Positions 41,595-48,409 of a DNA stretch of 61,045 nt are shown here, piece by piece. Position 1 is the stretch's first letter. Each line of letters opens with the position of its first letter. The stretch is from Gemmatimonadaceae bacterium (GTDB taxonomy: Bacteria; Gemmatimonadota; Gemmatimonadetes; Gemmatimonadales; Gemmatimonadaceae): assembly GCA_025931335.1 (NCBI GenBank), contig JAICNG010000010.1:1-61045 (forward strand), given 5' to 3'. The position numbers and the translations under genes are program-made. Below the pieces are notes generated by a model. It ran no database searches, had not been told where the DNA came from, and saw only the letters and a list, made by a program, of their open reading frames with translations.

Positions 41595-44500
41595 ATTAGC
41601 ATCGACGATCTGACGAAGCTGCCGCTTCGTAGCGCGTTCATCGAGCAGCTCACCGCCGCGCTCGAGATCGCGTCCGCCACGGGGCTCCCGGTGTCGCTGC
41701 TCGTCATCGACATCGATCTCTTCAAGCTCGTGAACGACACCTACGGTCACCTGCAGGGCGACCGCGTGCTCGTGGAGATCGCGGACCTTCTCCGTCAGAA
41801 TCTTCGCGCGGACGACCTGGCCGCTCGCTATGCTGGCGACGAGCTCGTGGCGTTGCTGCCGAACACACCCGCCGAGCGTGCCCGCGAGGTCGCCGAGCGA
41901 CTCTGCGCCGCCGTGCGAGGGCATGCCTTCCAGGTGCGGGATCGCGACGAACGCCTGTCGACGAGCGTCTCGATCGGTGTCGCGACCTCCCCGGAGAATG
42001 GCGTGGACCCGGACGCGCTGTTCGCGGCGGCCGATCGGGCGCTCTACCAGGTGAAGCGACAGGGCCGGGACGGCGTCGCCGTCGCCACCGCCGGCGCCGC
42101 CGACAGCAGCCATCTTCCCCTCGCGATCGAGCGGTTCGTCGGTCGCGTCACCGAGCTGCGACAGCTCGTGCGGCTGCTCGACGATGCCAAGGCCGGACGT
42201 CCCGCCATCGTCGCCATCGCCGGCGAAGCCGGGATCGGCAAGACGACGCTGCTGCGGCAGCTCGAGCCGGAGGTCCGGCTGCGGGCGGGGTCGCTCGTGC
42301 TCGGGCGTGGCCGCGAGGCCGATGTGCAGCCGCCGTACGCTCCGTGGGCGGAGGTTCTCGGGGCCATTCGGCGCACCGCGCCGCAGTCCGATCGAACGTG
42401 GCACGAGCTCCCGCATCTCGTGCCCGCGCTCGGCGCCGCCGACCGTCCGGCAGCCGGCTCGCGCGTCGGCAGCAAGTACATGCTGCTGGAGGAGATCTCC
42501 GAGTACGTGCGAACGGCGGCGCGGGACCGCCTTCTCGTCATCGTGCTCGACGACGTGCAGTGGGCGGACTCGGCATCGTGGGACATGCTGGAGTTCCTCG
42601 TCGGCCAGCTGGGATCGGAACATCTGCTCATCTGCCTGACGATTCGCGCCGAGGAAACGCAGGGTGAAACGCTCGAGCGGCGGCGGCGGCTGTCGCGCGA
42701 CGAGCGCTTTCGCGAGCTCACGCTGTCGCGCCTCACCCGCGAAGAGCTCAAGCAGTGGCTCCAGGCCGCGTTTCATCGCCAGGAGATCGGGCGCGAGCTG
42801 CTGGCATTCCTCTATCACCACACCGAGGGGAATCCGCTGTTCGTCGTCCAGGTGTTGCGCACGCTGCTGGAGGAAGGCTCGATCTGGTACGACCGGGACC
42901 GCTGGGAATGGCGCCCCGTGTCGGAGCTTCGCCTCCCGGTGGCGATCACCGACCTCATCTCGCGACGCCTTTCCCGCCTCTCGCCGCGAGCGCAGACGGT
43001 CCTGACCACGGTCGCCGTCATTGGTCGCGAGTTCGACCTCGACCTGGCGATCGAAGCGAAGGCGGGGACCGAGGAGGAGCTTCTCGACGTCATCGATGAG
43101 GGAATGCGGGCGTCGGTGCTCCAGCCCACCGCGGCCCGCGGCGGGGATCGTTATGCATTCGCGCACGTGCTCATGGCCGAGGTGCTCACCGAATCGGTGA
43201 ACACGCGCCGCCTTCGGCGCATGCACGAACAGGTCGCGCAGGCGATGGAGCGGCTCACCCCGGACGCCATCGCCGAGATCGCCACGCACTACGACCGCGG
43301 TGGCATCGGCGCGAAGGCGTACGAGTACGCGATGCTCGCCGCCGAGCGTGCGCGGGTCGTGTACGCGCACCAGGAGAGCGCCGACTTCCTGCGCATCGCC
43401 GAGCGGAACGCCGCATCCGCCGCCCAACTGGCGGAGGTTCGCGTCCGGCGCGCGGAGGTGGCCGAGTCGGTGGGCCGGTACGAAGAGGCCGAGGAAATGT
43501 GCGACCTCGCGATCGAGTGGTACACGGGGCAGGGGGAGGTCCGTCGCGCGCTCACCCTCCGCCGCATGCGCGAGCGCGTGCGCGCGCTGCTCGGGCAGCC
43601 CAACGCGAGGACGCTGGAACACTGTCTGGCGCTCGATGCGGAGGCGATCGCCAACGGCTTCGACGATGAGCGCGTGTCGCTGCTCACGATGATCTCGCAG
43701 ACGTATGGCCGCCTGGGCGACCGCGTGGAAGCGGAACGCGTGGCAGGTGAGTGCGTGCGCATCGCGCAGCAGCTCGGCGACCCGCTCCGTCTCGCCGAGT
43801 CGCTCAACCGTCTCGGGATTACGCTCGCGCAGGAGGAGCCGCAGCGCGCGATCGAGCACTACGAGCGCGCGCTCGCGCTGTTCGGGCGCGCCGGCGACCT
43901 GGTAGGGCAGGCGCGCTGTCGCAACAACATCGGCATCGTCTACTCGAGTCTCGGGAAATGGCCGCGCGCCACCGACGAGCTCACCACGTCCATGTCGCTC
44001 GCGCGAAGCGCCGGCACCCCCGAGCACGTCGGAACCGCCGGGATCAACCTGGGCGTCGCCCATCTGAAGTGCGGCGATTTCGAGCGGGCTCGCGAGCTGT
44101 TCGGGGAAGCGCTCGCGATCTTCGCCGCGCAGAAGAGCACCGAGCGGCAACTGTACGCTCTCTACAACCTCGCCCACCTCGATCGCGAGCGCGGCGAGTA
44201 CGCATCCGCTCGCGAGCTGTACGACGTCGTGCTCGGCATCGCGCGAGGCATCGGCCAGTCGGACGTCGAGCTTGGCGCTCTCGCGGGAGAGGGGCTTGTG
44301 CTGCTGCGGATGGGACTGATCGACGACGCTCGCGTGTCACTCGATGATGTCGAAGCGCGAATGCAGGCCCGGCCGGACTGGTTTCAGGGGCGTGAGCTGG
44401 CCGAGGCGCTGCGCGTGCGACTCGCGTCACTCGATTCGATGACGGGCGCCGTGTCGATGTTCTACCGCGCGCTCGCACTCGCCGAGACGTCGGACTTCTA

Positions 44501-44657
44501 TGGCGCGGCGTGGCTCATCGCCGAGTGCGCCGACATTCTCGACGCGCACGATCGCGCGCTGCTCCGCAGCTCGGTTCATCGCTTCGCCCCGCAGGTGGAG
44601 AGTCAGGGCTACCACGGAATGAGCCGGCGGTACAGCGAGCTGCTCGCTCGGGAATAA
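41595..44657 (+). CDS. GGDEF domain-AAA ATPase-TPR sensory protein, apparent ATT start
   Basis: About 1020 residues. The reading frame is open from 41523 and contains no ATG/GTG/TTG before GTG 41691, which lies inside the GGDEF domain; ATT at 41595 has GAGG 7 nt upstream and restores the conserved start IDDLTKLPLRSAFIEQL. The GGDEF domain (1-160) has DIDLFKLVNDTYGH, active-site RYAGDELVAL (AGDEL instead of GGDEF) and an RADD I-site at exact spacing. An orphan-type ATPase follows (Walker A GEAGIGKTTLLRQL, Walker B LLVIVLDDVQWAD), then a long TPR region. It resembles guanylate-cyclase/LuxR-type ATPase-TPR proteins with a different output domain. Cytoplasmic. Confidence 0.85.
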   Translation: MSIDDLTKLPLRSAFIEQLTAALEIASATGLPVSLLVIDIDLFKLVNDTYGHLQGDRVLVEIADLLRQNLRADDLAARYAGDELVALLPNTPAERAREVAERLCAAVRGHAFQVRDRDERLSTSVSIGVATSPENGVDPDALFAAADRALYQVKRQGRDGVAVATAGAADSSHLPLAIERFVGRVTELRQLVRLLDDAKAGRPAIVAIAGEAGIGKTTLLRQLEPEVRLRAGSLVLGRGREADVQPPYAPWAEVLGAIRRTAPQSDRTWHELPHLVPALGAADRPAAGSRVGSKYMLLEEISEYVRTAARDRLLVIVLDDVQWADSASWDMLEFLVGQLGSEHLLICLTIRAEETQGETLERRRRLSRDERFRELTLSRLTREELKQWLQAAFHRQEIGRELLAFLYHHTEGNPLFVVQVLRTLLEEGSIWYDRDRWEWRPVSELRLPVAITDLISRRLSRLSPRAQTVLTTVAVIGREFDLDLAIEAKAGTEEELLDVIDEGMRASVLQPTAARGGDRYAFAHVLMAEVLTESVNTRRLRRMHEQVAQAMERLTPDAIAEIATHYDRGGIGAKAYEYAMLAAERARVVYAHQESADFLRIAERNAASAAQLAEVRVRRAEVAESVGRYEEAEEMCDLAIEWYTGQGEVRRALTLRRMRERVRALLGQPNARTLEHCLALDAEAIANGFDDERVSLLTMISQTYGRLGDRVEAERVAGECVRIAQQLGDPLRLAESLNRLGITLAQEEPQRAIEHYERALALFGRAGDLVGQARCRNNIGIVYSSLGKWPRATDELTTSMSLARSAGTPEHVGTAGINLGVAHLKCGDFERARELFGEALAIFAAQKSTERQLYALYNLAHLDRERGEYASARELYDVVLGIARGIGQSDVELGALAGEGLVLLRMGLIDDARVSLDDVEARMQARPDWFQGRELAEALRVRLASLDSMTGAVSMFYRALALAETSDFYGAAWLIAECADILDAHDRALLRSSVHRFAPQVESQGYHGMSRRYSELLARE

Positions 44658-44854
44658 CGACCGCGCGTCCGCGGGCAGTGTGACCGATTCGCGCCGACTA
44701 CGGATGACGGCGCGCCTTCGTGAAAATCCCCTAACGACGCACCTTTCTTGAAGTTGTGCGCGACGTTAGACGACGTCGCGACCGTGGTATGCCGCCTGCT
44801 TTCCCAGGGGGAGAACGCAGCACCTGGATTTCTCCCTTTCGGCAAAGGTTCGTC

Positions 44855-45514
44855 ATGCTCGCTCGCCACCTTCGATGGAGCACCCTGGTCGCATTCGCGG
44901 CGCTGACGACCGCGTGCGCTGACAGCTCCATTGCGCCGGCGCCAGATCAGGCGGAAGTGCTCCCAGGCGGGGCGCCTCGACCGCTGATCATCATCAACCA
45001 GATGGCCGCGGACGAGTCGTCGGCGGACTTCACGGTGACGCCAACCGGCGGCTACTTCCGGATGGGGAAGCACGGAATCGTGTTCCCGCGCAACGTCATC
45101 TGCGATCCTGCGACCTCGAGCTACGGGCGCGAGCACTGGGATGAGGACTGCGACGTCCTTCGCACCCCGATCCAGATTCACGCCGAGCTGCGCGTGCAGG
45201 ACGGGCGCGAGTGGGTGGACTTCTCGCCGGAGCTTCGGTTCAGGCCGTCGCGCTATCCGTTCCAGTGGGTGTGGATCTACATGAGCACGGACGCGGCGCA
45301 GTGGCCGAACGGCTCGTTGTCGATCCTCTGGTCCCCGGCGATCGGCGCTCCCGGCATTGATGAGTCGTTGGAGGATCCGACGCTGCGGACCTACGTGAGC
45401 CCGTGGAGCGGGTACGCCTATCGGCGCATCAAGCACTTCAGCGGATACAACGTGACGTCGGGTCGTTCGGCGACCACCGATGAGGCGAGCGAGGTCGCTC
45501 GCGAACTGCCGTAG
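44855..45514 (+). CDS. Lipoprotein of unknown function
   Basis: 219 residues from ATG 44855 (MLARHLRWSTLVAFAALTTA then Cys). The mature part is acidic/aromatic with two internal cysteines (NVICDPATSSYGREHWDEDC) that may pair. It has no recognised domain. Segments such as GGYFRMGKHGIVFPRNVICD and LRTYVSPWSGYAYRRIKHFS suggest a beta-sandwich surface protein. Probably outer-membrane anchored. Monocistronic; a 197-bp leader region upstream shows no clear promoter. Confidence 0.7.
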   Translation: MLARHLRWSTLVAFAALTTACADSSIAPAPDQAEVLPGGAPRPLIIINQMAADESSADFTVTPTGGYFRMGKHGIVFPRNVICDPATSSYGREHWDEDCDVLRTPIQIHAELRVQDGREWVDFSPELRFRPSRYPFQWVWIYMSTDAAQWPNGSLSILWSPAIGAPGIDESLEDPTLRTYVSPWSGYAYRRIKHFSGYNVTSGRSATTDEASEVARELP

Positions 45515-45524
45515 CAGTCCCAGT

Positions 45525-45548
45525 GGGTGGGGGGGTGGGGTGGTGGGG
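45525..45548 (+). other. G-quadruplex-forming run
   Basis: GGG-T-G7-T-GGGG-TGGT-GGGG on the plus strand, 10 bp after the lipoprotein stop and directly before a hairpin. Four G-tracts with 1-4 nt loops satisfy the standard quadruplex pattern. Confidence 0.7.
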
Positions 45549-45580
45549 AGCGGGGCGTGGCCGAGCGGTCACGCCCCGCT
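45549..45580. terminator. Hairpin at a convergent junction
   Basis: Perfect 11-bp stem AGCGGGGCGTG (45549-45559) with CACGCCCCGCT (45570-45580). It overlaps the last codons and stop of the minus-strand response-regulator gene. No U-tract, so if it terminates transcription it may need Rho or the adjacent G-run. Confidence 0.5.
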
Positions 45581-46264
45581 GATCATGTACCCCACTCCGC
45601 GCACCGTGCGAATCAACGGGTGTGTCTTGTCGTCCCCGAGCTTCTTGCGCAGATAATTGATGTAGACGTCTACGACGTTCGTGGACGGATCGACCTCGTA
45701 TTTCCAGACCTGCTCGGCGATAAGCGAGCGCGAGACCGGCTGGCCGGCGTGCCGCACGAGGAACTCGAGGAGCGCGTACTCCTTCTGGGTCAGCTCGATT
45801 CCCCGGCCGCCGCGCTCGACGCGCCTGGTGAGCGGATCGATGGTGACGTCCCCGGCGCGCAGCGTGTGGTCCGCGGCGATCGACGCGCGCCGCAGCAGCG
45901 CCTTCACGCGTGCGATCAGCTCGGAGAGGTCGAAGGGCTTCGGGAGATAGTCGTCCGCGCCTGCTTCCAGGCCGCTCACCTTGTCCGAAACGGTCCCGCG
46001 CGCGGTCAGCATGAGAATCGGGGAGCGAAATCCCCGCTCACGCAGCTCGCGAGTGACGGAGACACCATCGCGGTCCGGGAGTCCGACGTCCACGAGCACC
46101 AGGTCGGGGCGCTGCGAGAGCGCGAGCTGCAACCCGCTCGCTCCATCGGGTGCGCTTTGCACGGTGTAACCGGCGCCACTGAGGACGCGCTCCACCGCGG
46201 ATCGCACGTCGGGATCATCCTCGACCAGGAGGATCGTGCGCGTTTGCGTGTCGAGATCGGTCAT
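45569..46264 (-). CDS. OmpR/PhoB-family response regulator
   Basis: 231 residues from ATG 46264. Receiver: TILLVEDDPDVRSAVERVL (acidic pair), phospho-Asp in LVLVDVGLPDRDG, Thr in ILMLTARG and Lys in YLPKPFDLSEL. C-terminal winged helix: KEYALLEFLVRHAGQPVSRS, IAEQVWKYEVDPSTNVVDVY and IRTVRGVGYMI. All key residues intact. No histidine kinase gene is adjacent, so its sensor is encoded elsewhere. Divergent from the membrane-protein gene at 46374, a possible target. Confidence 0.94.
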   Translation of the reverse strand: MTDLDTQTRTILLVEDDPDVRSAVERVLSGAGYTVQSAPDGASGLQLALSQRPDLVLVDVGLPDRDGVSVTRELRERGFRSPILMLTARGTVSDKVSGLEAGADDYLPKPFDLSELIARVKALLRRASIAADHTLRAGDVTIDPLTRRVERGGRGIELTQKEYALLEFLVRHAGQPVSRSLIAEQVWKYEVDPSTNVVDVYINYLRKKLGDDKTHPLIRTVRGVGYMISGA

Positions 46265-46373
46265 AGTCGAGAAACATGACCGTCTCCAGTCGCCGTGGCA
46301 ACACGTCGCGTAAGGCAGACGCGATTCGGCGCATCCTCTTGAGCGAACGAAGCTGGTGACTATTCTTCCGCCC

Positions 46374-46850
46374 ATGCTCCGCGATCGTTTGCTGCGCGGC
46401 GTCTGGATCGGACTCGTGGCGGCGGCGGCGACCGCGGGTGCACTGGTCGGATTCGGCTGGGTGCGGGGGGCGCCCCTGCAGCCGCTGAACACCGTCGCGC
46501 ACGTGCTCGTCGGCAGTCGCGCGTTCTACGTCCACGACGCGGATCGGCTCGTGACGTCGGCGGGGCTGCTCGTGCACGTCCTCTCGCTGGTGATCGCGGG
46601 CATGTTGTTCTCGGTGCTGGCGGGCTGGCTCCGCGGCGCCTGGCGCTGGGTGGCGGCGGTGGCGTTCGCCGCGGCGGTGGCGGCGTTCGATTTCCTGCTC
46701 CTGCCCTCCCGCCTCGCCCCCGGATTCGAGACCGTCCTCACGCGTGGAGAGGTCGTTATGGTGTACGCCGTGCTCGCGGCAGCGATCGCGGTCGCCGCCG
46801 ACATGACGATGAAGCACGAGGAACGAGGACCGAGGAGTGAGGCGATCTGA
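46374..46850 (+). CDS. Small integral membrane protein with repeat-derived C-terminus
   Basis: 158 residues from ATG 46374, four or five hydrophobic helices (GVWIGLVAAAATAGALVGFG, GLLVHVLSLVIAGMLFSVLA, WVAAVAFAAAVAAFDFLLLP, VVMVYAVLAAAIAVAADMTM). No family recognised. The final residues HEERGPRSEAI and the stop are translated from the left arm of the GAGGAATGAGG palindrome (copy 3). GTG at 46356 is an alternative start. Confidence 0.6.
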   Translation: MLRDRLLRGVWIGLVAAAATAGALVGFGWVRGAPLQPLNTVAHVLVGSRAFYVHDADRLVTSAGLLVHVLSLVIAGMLFSVLAGWLRGAWRWVAAVAFAAAVAAFDFLLLPSRLAPGFETVLTRGEVVMVYAVLAAAIAVAADMTMKHEERGPRSEAI

Positions 46851-46896
46851 TCGGGGCGTCCGATTTCCTCACTCCTCAGCCCTCCATGCCTCATTG
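46816..46896. repeat. Palindrome, GAGGAATGAGG-phrase family (copy 3)
   Basis: Left arm 46816-46848 is within the coding sequence of the membrane protein; right arm 46861-46896 is downstream. Short loop of about 12 nt. Arms carry GAGGACCGAGGAGTGAGG and its inverse. Confidence 0.9.
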
Positions 46897-47106
46897 TTTC
46901 TCCCCCGCGACATTGTGTCCGATTCCCCACGCTCGGTCACAGCCGCGTCACTCGTTTACGCGAGCGGAACTTTCCACCGCGCATTGTGTTGCACCATAGA
47001 GCGACCCATCGCGCGTCACGGCCTCGGTCTTGCCAGAAGCGTGGGGTGAGTCGCTCATGGCGCAGTGCGCATGACGCACTCGGTGCAGTTTCTCAGGGAG
47101 GGGAGA

Positions 47107-47637
47107 ATGGATGTCCTCGTAATGCTCGAGGATGGCCCCGATGAGTCGCCGGTGCTGGCGCGGGTGGATTCCGTTCCGGCGATGGTCTCGACCGACCATC
47201 GTGCCCGGGAGGTCGTGACGCTGTACGGCACGCCCAACGCGGAGTACCTCGCGCTCGCGCTTGCCGCGGCGGTGGAAAGCCATCGCACGGCTGGCAATGG
47301 ATCGGGCGCTTTCCGACACCTCGGCGTGTGGTCCGGGCGCGGTGCCGTGGGGGATGCGGCGTGGCGCGACGAGATCACCGGCGAGCTGCTCACCCGCGAT
47401 GTCGACATTCCGCTCGCGGTGTTGAGTGAGACGGCGGGACGGCTCCGGGCGACGTGCGGCCCGATGATCGGGCGCCTCGTCGCCGGCCTCGGGATGCCGG
47501 ACTGGCCGGAGGGAACGTGGCGAGCCATCAGCTTCCGGCTCGACGCAATGGTGGACACGGCGTCCTCGGAGGCCGACGAGATCTTGGAAGTGCTTCGCGA
47601 AGCGGATGGACTCACCTACGAGTACGAGGGCGACTGA
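47107..47637 (+). CDS. Unrecognised 176-residue protein
   Basis: ATG 47107 is preferred because GGGAGGGGAGA lies directly upstream; the frame is open back to 47065. Soluble, mixed alpha/beta-looking sequence: MDVLVMLEDGPDESPVLARV, STDHRAREVVTLYGTPNAEY, FRHLGVWSGRGAVGDAAWRD and ending READGLTYEYEGD. No signal peptide, helix in the membrane or known motif. Followed by a strong terminator, so it is a discrete transcription unit. Nothing in the context indicates a job. Confidence 0.6.
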   Translation: MDVLVMLEDGPDESPVLARVDSVPAMVSTDHRAREVVTLYGTPNAEYLALALAAAVESHRTAGNGSGAFRHLGVWSGRGAVGDAAWRDEITGELLTRDVDIPLAVLSETAGRLRATCGPMIGRLVAGLGMPDWPEGTWRAISFRLDAMVDTASSEADEILEVLREADGLTYEYEGD

Positions 47638-47673
47638 TCGATCACTGATTCGTCCGATACGCGCGGCAACGCG

Positions 47674-47709
47674 AAAAGGGCCACCTTGGTGCATTCGAGG
47701 TGGCCCTTT
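47674..47709 (+). terminator. Intrinsic terminator
   Basis: 12-bp perfect stem AAAGGGCCACCT (47675-47686) with AGGTGGCCCTTT (47698-47709), 11-nt loop, then GTTTG. Ends the 47107-47637 unit; the A-run and T-run make it usable in both directions. Confidence 0.85.
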
Positions 47710-47713
47710 GTTT

Positions 47714-47860
47714 GTCAGGGATCAGGAGTCAGGAGGCAGGAATCAGGGATGGAAAAGCGCGGCGGCTTCGCCGCCGCGCTCTTCCGATGAGGGCCGCCCG
47801 CGCGAAGCGCGGCGGCCCCTTTCCACCCCTGATCCCTGACTCCTGACTCCTGACCCCTGT
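47714..47860. repeat. Composite palindrome, AGGAGTCAGG family with inner hairpins
   Basis: Outer arms 47714-47755 (CAGGGATCAGGAGTCAGG and onward) and 47818-47860 (its inverse). Inside are GGAAAAG, a 10-bp hairpin GCGCGGCGGC-TTC-GCCGCCGCGC (about 47756-47779), TTCCGATGAG, a second GGCCGCC/GGCGGCC hairpin (about 47792-47817) and CCTTTCC. The inner core is shared with the GGGCC-family elements at 6012 and 23881. It sits 5 bp after a conventional terminator. Confidence 0.88.
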
Positions 47861-47928
47861 TCCGAGATTCCCCCTTGACGGCACGCCTCGCCCCCCGCAC
47901 GCTCAACGTGCATCTTCGCCGACAGAGC

Positions 47929-48186
47929 ATGCCCCGCCCTACTTCGCGCAACGCATCGCCCCGATCGTCAGGCAGCGAGCGGTTGTTCTCCGACACCGCC
48001 GGGCGACTGTGGAGCGCGGCATTCTCCGGAGAGCGACCGGAGGCGTTGGTCTTCTCCTGCCTGAGCGACGCCCGAGAGCCCACGCGCGCGCTCGCCGCTC
48101 CCCCGCCGTTCCGCCTGTCCGAGGCCAGTGACGACGACCTGCGGCGCATGCTGACTGAGGCTCCGGAGGTCGGGCGACTGATGTGA
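47929..48186 (+). CDS. Small unrecognised protein
   Basis: 85 residues from ATG 47929 (MPRPTSRNASPRSSGSERLF). The middle (SDTAGRLWSAAFSGERPEAL then VFSCLSD) looks structured; the ends are basic or Pro-rich. The frame is open to 47875. No motif. It lies between two palindromes. Real but unassigned; could alternatively be spurious. Confidence 0.4.
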   Translation: MPRPTSRNASPRSSGSERLFSDTAGRLWSAAFSGERPEALVFSCLSDAREPTRALAAPPPFRLSEASDDDLRRMLTEAPEVGRLM

Positions 48187-48195
48187 TGAGGCAAT

Positions 48196-48279
48196 GGCGC
48201 TGGACATGCGCTGAGAGCGCTGAAGTAGCGCTGCCGGTCCCAGCGCTATTCCAGCGCCTTCAGCGCTCCTCCAGCGCCT
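48196..48279. repeat. Palindrome, GCGCTGGAA-phrase family (upstream of EF-G paralogue)
   Basis: Left arm 48196-48232 (GGCGCTGGACATGCGCTGAG and onward), right arm 48241-48279, inverse with a few mismatches, 8-nt loop. Directly follows the small gene ending at 48186. Confidence 0.88.
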
Positions 48280-48299
48280 TGTTGTATTCGCTCCTTCAC

Positions 48300-48328
48300 T
48301 TGCCCCCATCCGGCACAGGGGGTACCAT
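48300..48328 (+). promoter_or_regulatory. Predicted promoter of the EF-G paralogue
   Basis: TTGCCC (48300-48305), 17-base spacer, TACCAT (48323-48328), about 80 bp before the ATG at 48410, just beyond the preceding palindrome. Motif match only. Confidence 0.4.
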
Positions 48329-48409
48329 AGCCCACAGACGGCCCCCGAGGAGCACCGCGCTCATTCCGGGGCCAGGAGCTTCGGGCACGACCGAACGAGG
48401 AATGCGCCT

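Noticed and set aside
41493-44177. 894-codon minus-strand open frame
   Set aside because: Entirely antisense to the GGDEF-ATPase-TPR gene, with shadow-type composition and no domain.
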